DNA of 64,000 nt from Psychrobacillus sp. FSL K6-4046 (GTDB lineage: Bacteria > Bacillota > Bacilli > Bacillales_A > Planococcaceae): contig NZ_CP152020.1 in NCBI RefSeq assembly GCF_038624605.1, positions 992,001 to 1,056,000 on the forward strand, given 5' to 3'. The stretch's first letter is position 1; every line of letters begins with the position of its first letter. The notes under the pieces were generated by a model that saw only the letters and a list, made by a program, of their open reading frames with translations, was not told the origin of the DNA and searched no databases. This document shows positions 34,626 to 43,972 of this stretch, piece by piece. Position numbers and translations under genes: made by a program.

Positions 34626-35747
34626 ATGCAAGAAGAGCGTAAACGTATTTTGGATATGGTTGAAAACGGCACGATTACTGCACAGGAAGCACTGGCACTT
34701 TTAGAAGAGCTAGGTAAGCAAGCAACAATTGTAACTCCCCAAGTAAATACTCAAAAGTTTGAAGAAGAGAAAAAAACAGAGCAAGTCAAACAAGGTAGCG
34801 CAGATTTTATCGAGGACTTAAAACGTGATTTTACAATGGTAGGAGATCGTTTTATGCAGTTCATGCAAGGGACTGTAGATAAAATGAAGGATTTCGAGTT
34901 TGAAATGAAATTCAATGATCCTGTTACTTTTGAAGAGAAGTTTGTAAAACAAGATGTGCAATTTGACGATATCTCGATTAACCTTACAAATGGTAAAGTG
35001 AACATCTTTCCATCGGAGGAGCCATTTGCTCATGCTACGGTGAAAGTCAAATCCTTTAAGAACTCTACAGAGGAAGAGGCAAGAAAGAGATTCCAAGAAG
35101 AGTTTATATTTACTACTGAAGGAAACAAGCTACGCGTTTATAGCGATATGAAAACTATTTCCGTACAAGTAGCTTTGTTTGTTCCAGAAAAAGAGTATAA
35201 CCATATTTCTGCTCGTTTGTTTAACGGTGATTTTGTAGCACAAAATCTAGAGGCTAATACATTCAAGATTAAAACAACAAATGGTAAGGTTGAATTAGAA
35301 AACAGTAAGTTCCATCGTGCAGATATAGAAACAGTAAATGGCTCTGTTCAGCTTCAACATGTCGAAGGTGATACTGTAGAAGTAGAAACAATGAATGGCC
35401 GCATTTATGTAGATGGTAAACTGAAGGAAATTGAAGGTTCATCCGTTAGTGGACATGTTATTTTAACAACGAAAGACAAAGAGGCTCGTAAAATTGAAGG
35501 GACAGCTGTAGCTGGCACGGTAGAAATCTATGTGCCTAAAGATATTTCCTTAAAAGGTGAGACTACTACTCAGCTAGGTCGTATCGATGTACAGCTTACA
35601 GATGTAACTCAAATAAATCAGTCAGAGCAAGTGCTCAATAAACGTGTTGCTTTCACAAAGGTTGTTGACTCTGAAAAAGAGCCGTTAAGAATATATGGAG
35701 ACGCTAAAACAGGATCCGTAGTAGTAAGATATACAACAGAAGCATAA
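34626..35747 (+). CDS. yvlB: DUF4097 beta-strand repeat protein (YvlB-like)
   Basis: 373 residues. The N-terminal SHOCT-like helix pair (EERKRILDMVENGTITAQEALALLEELG) precedes a linker, and the C-terminal 230 residues form a DUF4097 beta-helix with repeats such as FKIKTTNGKVELENS, IETVNGSVQLQH, VETMNGRIYVDG. B. subtilis YvlB is similar and belongs to the LiaRS-linked yvlABCD operon; here it stands alone. ATG 34626 is chosen because the in-frame ATG at 34608 is followed by the RBS itself (GAGGAGG). Confidence 0.85.
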   Translation: MQEERKRILDMVENGTITAQEALALLEELGKQATIVTPQVNTQKFEEEKKTEQVKQGSADFIEDLKRDFTMVGDRFMQFMQGTVDKMKDFEFEMKFNDPVTFEEKFVKQDVQFDDISINLTNGKVNIFPSEEPFAHATVKVKSFKNSTEEEARKRFQEEFIFTTEGNKLRVYSDMKTISVQVALFVPEKEYNHISARLFNGDFVAQNLEANTFKIKTTNGKVELENSKFHRADIETVNGSVQLQHVEGDTVEVETMNGRIYVDGKLKEIEGSSVSGHVILTTKDKEARKIEGTAVAGTVEIYVPKDISLKGETTTQLGRIDVQLTDVTQINQSEQVLNKRVAFTKVVDSEKEPLRIYGDAKTGSVVVRYTTEA

Positions 35748-35753
35748 AAAAGA

Positions 35754-35785
35754 AAGACCAAATCGATTAGGATTTGGTCTTTTTT
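35754..35785. terminator. Rho-independent terminator between convergent genes
   Basis: AAGACCAAATC and GATTTGGTCTTTTTT. Confidence 0.88.
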
Positions 35786-35811
35786 AATGGATTCATTTTT
35801 ACTATTAATCT

Positions 35812-36462
35812 TTAAGGCAGCCAATCATGACAATTATTAGCTAATTTCTGTAACTCCTCAAAAAATAGACTTGCGTGGTATCCATCACAAACTGCATGAT
35901 GAATTTGTAGGGTAATAGGCAACAATGTTTGACCGTTCTGGTGAAAATATTTTCCACCTGTAATTATAGGTAATAAATAGTCGTTGTCATTATTCATATT
36001 AAGGTTAAAACCAGTAAAAGAAACCCATGGAATACTTGATATATTAAAATTGTTTGTTGGTACATTATCTTTTGATTCCAGTTTCTTAACATTCGTATAT
36101 TGCTGTATATCCTCTTGGCAGCTCTTATAAAAGGCACTAAATTCATTAGAAAACACAGTCCATATGCTTGAGAATGTCTTGCTATCCTGATGGAAAATTG
36201 TATAACTTGGAATCATTTCATTCCAGTATCCCAAGATTCCCTCCTCATTAAAGCTAAATCTAAATTCTTTATGCGAATTTACTGTACGGGTGACCATGTA
36301 AATAAATGCGGGATATAATTTAAATCCCTTATTCTGAAGCTGTGTTAGCAATGCTGTGATGTTAATATTTGTTGTTATGCTAAAAGTACATTGTTGACTA
36401 ATAAAATGATCAAAGTATTCTTTTCTCTCCCAATTCTCTCTATCAATTATATTAAATTTCAT
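35812..36462 (-). CDS. cat: Chloramphenicol O-acetyltransferase, type A
   Basis: 216 residues, full family length. It aligns along its whole length with Gram-positive CatA enzymes: FNIIDRENWERKEYFDHF, QQCTFSITTNINIT, YPAFIYMVTRTVNSHKEFRF, SYTIFHQDSKTFSSIWT, IPWVSFTGFNLN and the catalytic HHAVCDGYHASLF. Acetylates chloramphenicol with acetyl-CoA. ATG with AGGAGG 8 bp upstream, which a leader stem would hide (see attenuator). No plasmid or transposon genes surround it, so it seems to be a chromosomal accessory gene. Confidence 0.95.
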   Translation of the reverse strand: MKFNIIDRENWERKEYFDHFISQQCTFSITTNINITALLTQLQNKGFKLYPAFIYMVTRTVNSHKEFRFSFNEEGILGYWNEMIPSYTIFHQDSKTFSSIWTVFSNEFSAFYKSCQEDIQQYTNVKKLESKDNVPTNNFNISSIPWVSFTGFNLNMNNDNDYLLPIITGGKYFHQNGQTLLPITLQIHHAVCDGYHASLFFEELQKLANNCHDWLP

Positions 36463-36466
36463 TTGA

Positions 36467-36504
36467 TTAACCTCCTATACAATGTGTGTTTTTTAGAAGG
36501 TTAA
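36467..36504 (-). promoter_or_regulatory. Predicted translational attenuator of cat
   Basis: On the minus strand TTAACCTTC (36504-36496) can pair with GGAGGTTAA (36475-36467), nine base pairs with one G:U, and a 20-nt loop. This hides the cat RBS. A ribosome stalled in the leader ORF would open it, as known for cat-86 and catA. Confidence 0.7.
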
Positions 36505-36525
36505 TTGGTCTACCTTCGCCAACAC
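36493..36525 (-). CDS. cat leader peptide (10 codons)
   Basis: GTG 36525 to TAA 36493 encodes MLAKVDQLTF. AAGAGGTGAG lies upstream. The last codons overlap the left arm of the attenuator stem, as expected for a leader in which drug-bound ribosomes stall. GTG 36531 is an alternative start giving 12 codons. Confidence 0.5.
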   Translation of the reverse strand: MLAKVDQLTF

Positions 36526-36699
36526 CCTCACCTCTTAAGGAAAATTAACTAAAGATATTCTTTCACTAAACTACAGGAAATTAATCCTTTTAGGGTTAAA
36601 GTCACGAATATATGAGACAACTTTCAAAGCACAGATTTTCTACTGGGAAGCTCTATATCAAGTAATATTAGTCCAATAATAACTTTAGGAACCGCAATA

Positions 36700-36912
36700 T
36701 TATTTAGTGCTTCTTATAACCTTAAAGGACAGGCTCGATAATATAAACGACACAACTATTAGCACCGGAGTTACAACAAAGATGGTTAATAGATCGGTTT
36801 GAACATTCCAAGGCACAAAAGCATTCCAAAATAAGCCCATAAGTCTCCAAAGTGTGGTGAAAATAAATATGGTAAATACAAAATAGATAATCTTTGCTAC
36901 TACTTGATTCAA
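36700..36912 (-). CDS. Small two-helix membrane protein
   Basis: 70 residues with helices at about 6-26 and 40-62; the link contains WNAFVPWNVQTDLL. TTG start with AAAGGGGGGTTAG upstream on the minus strand. No recognised family. It is a single gene between cat and a lipoprotein gene. Confidence 0.55.
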   Translation of the reverse strand: MNQVVAKIIYFVFTIFIFTTLWRLMGLFWNAFVPWNVQTDLLTIFVVTPVLIVVSFILSSLSFKVIRSTK

Positions 36913-37023
36913 CTTATCTAACCCCCCTTTGGTAAGAATGATTACTATAATAGGAATTCAAAATACAGGGATTAATAGTTGAACACCCTAAATGGCATGG
37001 ATAAACTAAAATAAATATTCGAT

Positions 37024-37401
37024 TTAGTCAATTGTTGCATTATCAAAAGGTATTGATTCACCATTCAATGTAACATCTAACACATCATGCTTCGGGTCTG
37101 ATGTAAAATAATAGGTATGCTGCTTAACAACATCATCCAGATTAGTTACATTGAACTTTATAGTGACAGTATCTCCCTTTGTTTCTAAGTCTGACTTAAC
37201 ATTTCCGCTTGAATGAAAAATAATATATTTACCTTCTGCATCATTGGTGATGGATTGAAGGGTTAAGTTGGGATCGACTTTGTCTTGCACATGATCCGGA
37301 ACATTTTCAATTTCACTAAAGCTTAATGTGGATGAACTACAGGCAGATAAAATCGAACTGACCAATAATCCTAATACAAATAGTTTCTTCAAACCTTTCA
37401 C
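37024..37401 (-). CDS. Small lipoprotein of unknown function
   Basis: 125 residues. Signal peptide MKGLKKLFVLGLLVSSILSAC with lipobox LSAC, so the mature protein would be lipidated at Cys21 (by Lgt, also in this window) and held on the outer face of the membrane. The mature part is strand-rich (YIIFHSSGNVKSDLETKGDTVTIKFNV ... DVLDVTLNGESIPF), perhaps a single beta-sandwich. No family recognised. Confidence 0.75.
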   Translation of the reverse strand: MKGLKKLFVLGLLVSSILSACSSSTLSFSEIENVPDHVQDKVDPNLTLQSITNDAEGKYIIFHSSGNVKSDLETKGDTVTIKFNVTNLDDVVKQHTYYFTSDPKHDVLDVTLNGESIPFDNATID

Positions 37402-37555
37402 TCCCTCTGTCTTTTAATTATATACGACCTAAGTAAATATAGGTTCCATGTATAGATAAATTTTCCATATGCTCAATTGCTAATCTCTATTGTTAGAAAC
37501 CAACTAACAATAAGTAGAAATTTTAAAAAGCATTACTGAGTTGCACTTAGGCTGA

Positions 37556-37592
37556 ACAAAAAAGAGGTATAGGGAGCACCCCCTATACCTCT
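37556..37592 (-). terminator. Rho-independent terminator (minus strand)
   Basis: AAGAGGTATAGGG and CCCTATACCTCTTTTTTGTT on the minus strand, starting right at the amidase stop codon. Confidence 0.88.
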
Positions 37593-38146
37593 TCTAATTG
37601 AAACTTTTTAACCCAAAGTTTTATGCCTGTTGCAATTCCAGTGGCACATTTTAGACGGTAATCATCCGTTTGTAGTAGTCTTGCTTCCTCTTGGTTAGTC
37701 ATGAATCCGCATTCCACTAGAACAGCTGGCATGTTCGTATCTCGTAAAACAGCTAGATCCTTCTTTTTAACCCCTCGATCTTTCCTTTCCACAGCGGTGC
37801 AGAGAGATTCCTGAATATGCTTGGCAAGTATGACAGAATCGGCAGAAGGCTTTGTGTAAGTGAAGGTTTCTATACCATTAACATCGTTCCAGTTTGAACC
37901 ATAAGCATTAGCATGGATGGAGATAAATGCTTGCACTTTTAATTTGTTGGCAAGGGAGGTTCGTTCGCGTAAAGGCACATCTTTTTCGTCAGAATGACTA
38001 AAAATTACTATTATTCCGAAGCGATCTAGCTCCTTCTTTATTAATCTCGTGACTGTGCTGTTAAACTCATATTCCTTCATCTTTCCATCTGGCGTTCTTT
38101 TTCCTGCGGTGTTAGGGCCATGACCTGCATCTAAAATAATCTTCAT
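37583..38146 (-). CDS. N-acetylmuramoyl-L-alanine amidase (Amidase_3)
   Basis: 187 residues consisting of the catalytic domain alone. Zinc ligands and catalytic Glu are visible: ILDAGHGPNTAGKRT (His), EYEFNS (Glu), ISIHANAY (His) and LVECGFMTNQEEARLL (catalytic Glu). It cleaves the amide bond between MurNAc and the stem peptide. There is no signal peptide and no cell-wall-binding repeat, as in phage-type or sporulation mother-cell amidases (CwlC/XlyB-like). The ATG has AAGGAGGAAG upstream. Confidence 0.9.
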   Translation of the reverse strand: MKIILDAGHGPNTAGKRTPDGKMKEYEFNSTVTRLIKKELDRFGIIVIFSHSDEKDVPLRERTSLANKLKVQAFISIHANAYGSNWNDVNGIETFTYTKPSADSVILAKHIQESLCTAVERKDRGVKKKDLAVLRDTNMPAVLVECGFMTNQEEARLLQTDDYRLKCATGIATGIKLWVKKFQLEEV

Positions 38147-38263
38147 TAAACTTCCTCCTTTTAATTAATAAATAGGTAGAGAAAAGATAAATGGATACTA
38201 ATTAAATGTTTATTCATGCTAAAATAAGAACTAAGTTTATCAGAGGTTAAAGGAGTGGGAAAT

Positions 38264-39193
38264 GTGTCTCATGTGACGAGTAAAGATATACAAGAGAAAT
38301 TTAATTTGTCCTTAGTTAGCGGACAAGAGGGTATTGGACGACACATTTCTATCAGTGATATTTCAAGACCTGGTATAGAAATGGCTGGTTACTTTATGCA
38401 CTATCCTTCCGATCGAATTCAGCTATTGGGGAAAACAGAGGTTTCTTTTTTTGAATTACTAAAGCCGAAAGAGAGAACAGATCGGATGACGAAGCTTTGT
38501 GCACAGGACACACCAGTTATTATTGTTGCCCATGGCATGGAAGTTCCTAATGAGCTAATTATAGCATCTAACGAGAAATCAGTCCCTGTTCTTACTACTA
38601 GTATGCCGACCACTAGATTCTCAAGCTTGCTGACAAATTATTTGGAGAGTATGCTAGCTCCGACTACTGCCGTTCATGGAGTATTGGTTGATATTTACGG
38701 AGTAGGTGTACTAATCACAGGAAAAAGTGGTGTAGGTAAGAGTGAAACGGCACTTGAACTAGTGAAGAGGGGCCACCGATTAGTAGCCGATGATTGCGTG
38801 GAAATTAGGCAGGAGGGCGAGGACACTTTAGTAGGAAGTGCTCCAAAATTAATAGAGCATCTTTTGGAAATTCGTGGATTAGGTATAATAGATATTATGA
38901 CGTTGTTTGGCGCTAGTGCCATTCGCAGCTATAAGCGAATTACGCTTGTGATTGAGCTAGAAATCTGGGATGAAAAGAAAAGCTATGACAGACTAGGTCT
39001 CGAGGAAGAGAAGATGGAGATTATCAACACCGCAGTGACTAAACTCACAGTGCCAGTCCGTCCTGGGCGAAACTTGGCAGTTATCATCGAGGTTGCAGCT
39101 ATGAATCACCGATTGAAAAGAATGGGTGTAAATGCAGCGGAGGATTTTGCAAAGCGGCTAGATGATGTAATAAGCCAAAATGGAGAATTTTAA
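38264..39193 (+). CDS. hprK: HPr kinase/phosphorylase
   Basis: 309 residues. N-terminal domain with [22 protein letters not shown]; Walker [10 protein letters not shown]; HPrK signature [19 protein letters not shown]. It phosphorylates HPr and Crh on Ser46 in response to glycolytic intermediates and removes the phosphate when sugars are scarce. GTG 38264 is chosen (AAGGAG 9 bp upstream); GTG 38255 overlaps the RBS. First gene of the conserved hprK-lgt-yvoD-ppaX-yvoF operon. Confidence 0.97.
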   Translation: MSHVTSKDIQEKFNLSLVSGQEGIGRHISISDISRPGIEMAGYFMHYPSDRIQLLGKTEVSFFELLKPKERTDRMTKLCAQDTPVIIVAHGMEVPNELIIASNEKSVPVLTTSMPTTRFSSLLTNYLESMLAPTTAVHGVLVDIYGVGVLITGKSGVGKSETALELVKRGHRLVADDCVEIRQEGEDTLVGSAPKLIEHLLEIRGLGIIDIMTLFGASAIRSYKRITLVIELEIWDEKKSYDRLGLEEEKMEIINTAVTKLTVPVRPGRNLAVIIEVAAMNHRLKRMGVNAAEDFAKRLDDVISQNGEF

Positions 39194-39221
39194 ATGATGT
39201 ACATAGTGGAAAGGAGCTTTT

Positions 39222-40031
39222 ATGAATATTCTACAAGCAATTGACCCGGTCGCTTTTTCCTTAGGGCCGTTAGAAGTAAGATGGTACGGAGTAATTATTG
39301 CGTTTGGAATTGTGCTTGCTTTTATAGTCGGGCAGCGTGAAATGGTAAAAAGAGGGTTTCACCCTGATTATTTAACTGATTTACTACTTTGGGCCGTTCC
39401 AATCGCTATTATTAGTGCACGTATTTACTATGTAATTTTTAAATGGGATATCTATAGTCAGCACCCGGAGAATATTATAAAAATATGGGAGGGTGGAATA
39501 GCGATTCACGGTGCCTTAATTGGATCGTTTTTAACCGCTTACTTCTTTACGAAAAAAAGAAAGAGCTCATTTTGGAAGGTTACGGACATATTAGCTCCAA
39601 GTATTCTAATCGGCCAGCTAGTCGGTCGTTGGGGTAACTTTATGAACCAGGAGGCACATGGAGGAGAGGTAACAAGAACCTTCTTAGAAAATCTATTCCT
39701 TCCTAATTGGATCATAGAGCAAATGTATATCGACGGAAAGTATTATCACCCAACGTTCCTTTATGAGTCTGTTTGGAACCTGATTGGTGTCATTATTCTA
39801 TTGCTGCTTCGTAAGGTAAACCTTCGCCGTGGAGAGATGTTCCTCTTCTATTTAACTTGGTATTCGGTGGGACGTTTCTTTATTGAGGGAATGCGTACGG
39901 ATAGCCTTTATTTAATAGGAGATTTGCGTACTGCACAAGTAGTGTCACTAGTGACGATTGCAGTCGCAGTTATTATATTTATTTATAGAAGAAAAATGGT
40001 TAAGCCAGTGGTGCGTTATCAAGATAAGTAA
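39222..40031 (+). CDS. lgt: Prolipoprotein diacylglyceryl transferase
   Basis: 269 residues, seven helices. The family signature [14 protein letters not shown] lies near residue 142, and [10 protein letters not shown] near the N-terminus. It moves diacylglycerol from phosphatidylglycerol to the lipobox Cys of preprolipoproteins. It ends 5 bp before yvoD. Confidence 0.97.
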   Translation: MNILQAIDPVAFSLGPLEVRWYGVIIAFGIVLAFIVGQREMVKRGFHPDYLTDLLLWAVPIAIISARIYYVIFKWDIYSQHPENIIKIWEGGIAIHGALIGSFLTAYFFTKKRKSSFWKVTDILAPSILIGQLVGRWGNFMNQEAHGGEVTRTFLENLFLPNWIIEQMYIDGKYYHPTFLYESVWNLIGVIILLLLRKVNLRRGEMFLFYLTWYSVGRFFIEGMRTDSLYLIGDLRTAQVVSLVTIAVAVIIFIYRRKMVKPVVRYQDK

Positions 40032-40036
40032 GAAAG

Positions 40037-40993
40037 ATGGGATCGGGTATGGAAATGGGAACTCTTAAAAGGGGATTGTCCGCTGGTCTAAAGACAACAT
40101 GGACATTAAGCAAGGTTATCTTTCCAATTACATTAATCGTAGTTATTTTGCAATATACTCCTGTTTTGCCGTGGATTATACAATTTATAGAACCATTTAT
40201 GGGTTTGATTGGCTTGCGAGGGGAAGCGGCTATTCCTCTTGTCTTAGGTAATGCCTTAAATCTGTATGCAGGTATAGCAGGAATTTTGTCATTAGAGTTA
40301 ACTGTAAAAGAAGTATTTATATTAGCAACGATGTTATCGTTCTCCCACAATATTTTCATTGAAACAGGAGTGGCACTAAAGGTTGGAGTGAAGCTGTGGG
40401 TCGTATTACTCGTCCGTTTTGGGCTCGCTATTATTTCTGCAGTTATTATTAACCTAGTGTGGCAGGGCGGAGGCGAAGTGGCTAAGTATGGAGTAGTTAC
40501 AGCTACACAAAGTGTACCAGATGGCTGGCTTGAGATCATATTACTTGGTGTTCAAAAGGCTACCTTTGGTGTGTTGCAGCTTGCGCTGATCGTCATCCCA
40601 CTAATGGTGATTATTCAATTCTTAAAAGACCGAAACTATTTACAAAAGTTTTCAGAGAAGCTGGCGCCATTCACAAAAGTAATTGGGGTGCAGCCAAATG
40701 CATCTATGACTCTAGTTGCTGGTCTTGTTATCGGCTTAGCTTATGGAGCCGGAGTAATGATACAGGCAGTTCAGGAGGACGGCGTTAGTAAGAAAGATGC
40801 AACATTAGCCTTTATCTTCCTAGTAGCCTGTCATGCGGTCGTGGAGGATACGTTAATCTTTGTTCCATTAGGTATCCCAATTTTACCGCTCTTGCTCATT
40901 CGACTAATCACGGCTTTTGTCTTGACGATTATTGTCGCTTATATTTGGCGTAAATCAGAACAGAAAAAAACCAAGGAAGTGCTTACGACATGA
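40037..40993 (+). CDS. yvoD: YvoD-like membrane protein (nucleoside-recognition domain)
   Basis: 318 residues with eight or so helices and two Gate-like/nucleoside-recognition segments (GLRGEAAIPLVLGNALNLYAGIAG; ATMLSFSHNIFIETG; AFIFLVACHAVVEDT). The repeated H-N-I/A-x-x-E/D pattern suggests transported ligands but the substrate is unknown. Same position as B. subtilis yvoD. ATG 40037 has a weak site; ATG 40049 (MEMGTL) is also possible. It overlaps ppaX by 4 bp. Confidence 0.9.
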   Translation: MGSGMEMGTLKRGLSAGLKTTWTLSKVIFPITLIVVILQYTPVLPWIIQFIEPFMGLIGLRGEAAIPLVLGNALNLYAGIAGILSLELTVKEVFILATMLSFSHNIFIETGVALKVGVKLWVVLLVRFGLAIISAVIINLVWQGGGEVAKYGVVTATQSVPDGWLEIILLGVQKATFGVLQLALIVIPLMVIIQFLKDRNYLQKFSEKLAPFTKVIGVQPNASMTLVAGLVIGLAYGAGVMIQAVQEDGVSKKDATLAFIFLVACHAVVEDTLIFVPLGIPILPLLLIRLITAFVLTIIVAYIWRKSEQKKTKEVLTT

Positions 40994-41646
40994 ACGAAGT
41001 AACATACAAGGCTTTGCTTTTTGATTTTGATGGCACGTTATTAGATACCAATGAGCTCATTATCGAAAGTTATTTACATATTTTAGGAGATAAATTTCCT
41101 GGGAAATATGATCGAGACTCAGTCATTCCTTTCTTAGGACCGTCCCTTCAGGAAACCTGTGAAGCGATTGATCCTACGCAAACTGATTCGCTCATTTTGT
41201 CATACAGAGAATGGAACCTGGAGCATCATGACCAAATGGTTGCACCATTCGATGGAGTTGTCGAAACGCTTCATAAATTAAAGAATGACGGCTATAAGCT
41301 AGCAATCGTTTCGACTAAAAGAAGAGAAATGATTGATAGAGGACTTCAGCTGATGGGGTGTCAGTCATTATTTGACACGATTGTTGGATTGGAAGATGTT
41401 TCTCGTACAAAGCCAGATCCAGAACCAATATTACTTGCTTTAGAGCATTTGAATGTCTCAAAAGAGGATGCCCTTATGATAGGAGATAATTTTCATGATA
41501 TAGTGGGCGGACAAAATGCTGGAGTGGACACTGCCGGGGTCGCTTGGTCTATAAAAGGCGAGGATTTCTTGTCCACATACAATCCAACGTACATGCTCCA
41601 TCATATAAATGACTTACTTTCTATTAAAAAAGGACAGCTGCTATGA
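40990..41646 (+). CDS. ppaX: Pyrophosphatase PpaX (HAD family)
   Basis: 218 residues. HAD motif I DFDGTLLDT, motif II/III AIVSTKRREM and motif IV MIGDNFHD. PpaX hydrolyses the pyrophosphate released when HPrK dephosphorylates P-Ser-HPr by phosphorolysis, which explains its place in the operon. It overlaps both neighbours by 4 bp. Confidence 0.96.
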   Translation: MNEVTYKALLFDFDGTLLDTNELIIESYLHILGDKFPGKYDRDSVIPFLGPSLQETCEAIDPTQTDSLILSYREWNLEHHDQMVAPFDGVVETLHKLKNDGYKLAIVSTKRREMIDRGLQLMGCQSLFDTIVGLEDVSRTKPDPEPILLALEHLNVSKEDALMIGDNFHDIVGGQNAGVDTAGVAWSIKGEDFLSTYNPTYMLHHINDLLSIKKGQLL

Positions 41647-42152
41647 GGAAAACCGAGAGATTTCCTGTAAAAGGTGCGAATTCACTTTGGCATGTATACG
41701 ATACCGTGCCGTTTTGGAAGGTCATTAAAAACTTTATTTTTATTCAAGCTGCGAGATATTCTCCTTTCTTAAGCTGGAAAAACTTTTTTTACCGTACCTT
41801 TCTTCGTATGGAGGTCGGCAAAGAAACCTCCTTTGCTTTAATGGTCATGGTCGATGTGATGTTCCCTGAAAGGATTAAAGTGGGGAACAATACGATTATC
41901 GGCTATAACACAACGATTTTAGCACATGAATATTTAATCGATGAATACCGAATTGGTGATGTTATTATCGGAGATCGTGTTTTAATAGGTGCGAATTCTA
42001 CGATTTTGCCTGGAGTAACAATCGGTAACGATGCCATTATTTCTGCGGCAACATTAGTAAATGCGGACGTACCAGAGGGCTGCTTTGTTGGAGGCAATCC
42101 GATGCGCATTATCTATACAAAGGAAGAAATGCTAGAGCGCAATGCAAAATAA
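41643..42152 (+). CDS. yvoF: YvoF-like hexapeptide-repeat acyltransferase
   Basis: 169 residues. The left-handed beta-helix repeats run from about 75 to 150 (IKVGNNTIIGYNTTIL ... IIGDRVLIGANSTILPGVTIGNDAIISAATLV), followed by GGNPMRII. It is a putative sugar or amino-acid O-acetyltransferase; B. subtilis YvoF is the last gene of the same operon. Terminator follows. Confidence 0.92.
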   Translation: MRKTERFPVKGANSLWHVYDTVPFWKVIKNFIFIQAARYSPFLSWKNFFYRTFLRMEVGKETSFALMVMVDVMFPERIKVGNNTIIGYNTTILAHEYLIDEYRIGDVIIGDRVLIGANSTILPGVTIGNDAIISAATLVNADVPEGCFVGGNPMRIIYTKEEMLERNAK

Positions 42153-42161
42153 GTATGAACT

Positions 42162-42214
42162 AAAACTGTACGACTATTTGTTAGCTACTAACTAACATGG
42201 TCGTCAGTTTTTTT
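42162..42214 (+). terminator. Rho-independent terminator of the hprK operon
   Basis: AAACTGTACGAC and GTCGTCAGTTTTTTT with inner TTAGCTA/TAACTAA pairing. Confidence 0.8.
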
Positions 42215-42272
42215 GTGCGAATCAAAATACTTGATTAATTATTTTAATAAATTATAATTGACGAATCAACAG

Positions 42273-42284
42273 TTGACTGGTCAA
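42273..42284. promoter_or_regulatory. Candidate MarR operator
   Basis: TTGACTGGTCAA is a near-perfect palindrome (centre TG/GT) 27 bp before the marR-type gene, with another TTGAC at 42258. Autoregulation is typical of the family. Confidence 0.4.
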
Positions 42285-42310
42285 GAGTTCAGTCTGTTAG
42301 GAGTGGAAAG

Positions 42311-42733
42311 ATGGCTAAGTCCTTTAAAGAAATAAAACAAACATTACTTATGCTTAAAAGTTTGGATAGGCGCATAGCTCAAAACTTTGAAAAGAAGACA
42401 GGTATTAGCCTAACTAGATATGAAATGCTGAACACCATATTTGAACGCGCACAGCTTTCCCAAATAGAGCTACAGCAAACGTTGAAAATAGATCAAGGGG
42501 CAATCACAAGACATTTAAAAATACTTGAAGAGAAAAACTTTGTCGTTCGCAATCGTAATAAGCAAAATAATAGAGAAGTCATTGTCCAAATCACGGAAAC
42601 TGGTATCGCTACTTTGGAAGACTGTGATTTAGGTAAAAATGAATTCATAGACGAATTATTTAATGGATTTACCGATCAAGAGATTCAACAGCTTCAAACA
42701 CTAGTCAAGAAATTGATTGATAACACGAACTAA
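42311..42733 (+). CDS. MarR-family transcriptional regulator
   Basis: 140 residues. Winged helix: LTRYEMLNTIFERAQLSQIELQQTLKIDQGAITRHLKILEEKNFVVRNRNKQNNREVIVQIT at about 33-95. It has no cysteine pair suited to redox sensing in the DNA-binding part. It lies 34 bp before a nitroreductase gene that it probably controls, a common pairing (compare YodB/YodC, MhqR). Start ATG with AGGAGTGG upstream. Confidence 0.9.
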   Translation: MAKSFKEIKQTLLMLKSLDRRIAQNFEKKTGISLTRYEMLNTIFERAQLSQIELQQTLKIDQGAITRHLKILEEKNFVVRNRNKQNNREVIVQITETGIATLEDCDLGKNEFIDELFNGFTDQEIQQLQTLVKKLIDNTN

Positions 42734-42767
42734 AAAAATCATTAAAATTTGAAAAGGGGTTTTTTAT

Positions 42768-43394
42768 ATGCAAAAAACACATACAACAATCGACCAATTG
42801 ATTCATGAAAGAAAATCAGTTCGTAAATATAAAGAAAATGTCGTTATTCCACATGAGGATCTTCAAACTTTGTTACAAAAAGCAATTACTGCACCTTCCT
42901 CAAGTAATATGCAGCCATGGCGCTTTCTAGTTATTGAGGACCAGCAGGTTAAAAAGGAATTGCGACCAATCGCTAATAATCAAGAACAAGTAGAGACATC
43001 ATCGGCTATTATCGCTGTACTCGGTGACCTAGAAATGTACAAGAATACAGAAAAAATTTATAATACAAATTTTGAAAAGGGCTATATGAGTAGAGAAATA
43101 GCTAATTTCATGATAGAAAGCTCACTTTCTTTATACGGTAATCTTCCTGAAGAAGTCATGAAAAATATTGTTCATTTTGATGCAGGACTTGTATCCATGC
43201 AGATCATGCTATTAGCGAAGGACATGGGCTATGACACAGTTCCAATGGGCGGATTTGACAAAGTGAAATTTGCGGAGAAATTTAATTTACCTCAAAATGA
43301 AATCCCTATTTTACTTATTGCAATTGGTGAAGCAGCAGCTCCTGCTTATGGATCTTCACGTCTTCCTCTTGAACAAATAGTAAGATATATTTAA
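42768..43394 (+). CDS. Nitroreductase family protein (FMN-dependent)
   Basis: 208 residues. N-terminal FMN-binding RKSVRKYKENVVIPHED and ITAPSSSNMQPWRFLVI are typical, as is the C-terminal GYDTVPMGGFD and ILLIAIGEAAAP. It reduces nitro compounds or quinones with NAD(P)H as donor. Follows the MarR regulator in what looks like a two-gene operon ending in a terminator. Neither gene belongs to the B. subtilis order here. Confidence 0.92.
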   Translation: MQKTHTTIDQLIHERKSVRKYKENVVIPHEDLQTLLQKAITAPSSSNMQPWRFLVIEDQQVKKELRPIANNQEQVETSSAIIAVLGDLEMYKNTEKIYNTNFEKGYMSREIANFMIESSLSLYGNLPEEVMKNIVHFDAGLVSMQIMLLAKDMGYDTVPMGGFDKVKFAEKFNLPQNEIPILLIAIGEAAAPAYGSSRLPLEQIVRYI

Positions 43395-43431
43395 ACAAAA
43401 AGAGGGCAGCGCAAAGCCGGCCGCATAATAA

Positions 43432-43478
43432 AAAACAGTTTCAATTTTACTTATTGTAAGATTGGAACTGTTTTTTTG
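43432..43478. terminator. Rho-independent terminator
   Basis: AAAACAGTTTCAAT and ATTGGAACTGTTTTTTT. Confidence 0.85.
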
Positions 43479-43488
43479 TAGTTTTAAG

Positions 43489-43788
43489 CTAATCTCTTGT
43501 AAAAATTATGATTGCACCAGCTAAAAAAACACCTATTAAAATTATTAGTAAAAGACTAAAAACTGACTGATTTGAAAAATACCTAATAAAAACAATAGGT
43601 GTGCCAATCATAGCCAAAATGGAAACAAACTTCATATAGCGGACAACTTTTGGGGAAACCTCAGGTTCTTCTTCGTACATCCAGCGTTTTCCCCATAAAA
43701 AGCTTTCTTCAGGAAAATTGTAAGTCCAAATAAAGAAGGCATAAAGCGGTATCATTAAGACTACTAGGATGAAGATTTCGCCTATCAT
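43489..43788 (-). CDS. Small membrane protein
   Basis: 99 residues from ATG 43788 (GGGGGGAAAACAAA upstream); the frame continues to 43830 without a site. Three helices at about 4-22, 50-68 and 76-95; the first loop contains FPEESFLWGKRWMYEEEPEVSPKVVRYMKF. No family recognised. Alone between the nitroreductase and the AAGTGTTGC array. Confidence 0.6.
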   Translation of the reverse strand: MIGEIFILVVLMIPLYAFFIWTYNFPEESFLWGKRWMYEEEPEVSPKVVRYMKFVSILAMIGTPIVFIRYFSNQSVFSLLLIILIGVFLAGAIIIFTRD

Positions 43789-43972
43789 TTTGTTTTCCCC
43801 CCGGACAATAAAAGAATATAGATCACCCAAACTAAACTTTGGTTTTACTTTAATACGGTTGAGAATAGTGCAGGTTCCAAATTTAGATGAATTTTACATT
43901 TAAAATGAATGAAACCCTGGGGATAAGTAAAAGTATTTGGAGGAATCCGGTGAAAATGTCCGGGACGAGGCA

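Noticed and set aside
36555-36590. CACTAAACTACAGGAAATTAA upstream of cat as a further module-boundary repeat (first 20 bases considered)
   Set aside because: It only partly matches the 5' type and has no partner at the 3' side of cat, so the similarity may be chance.
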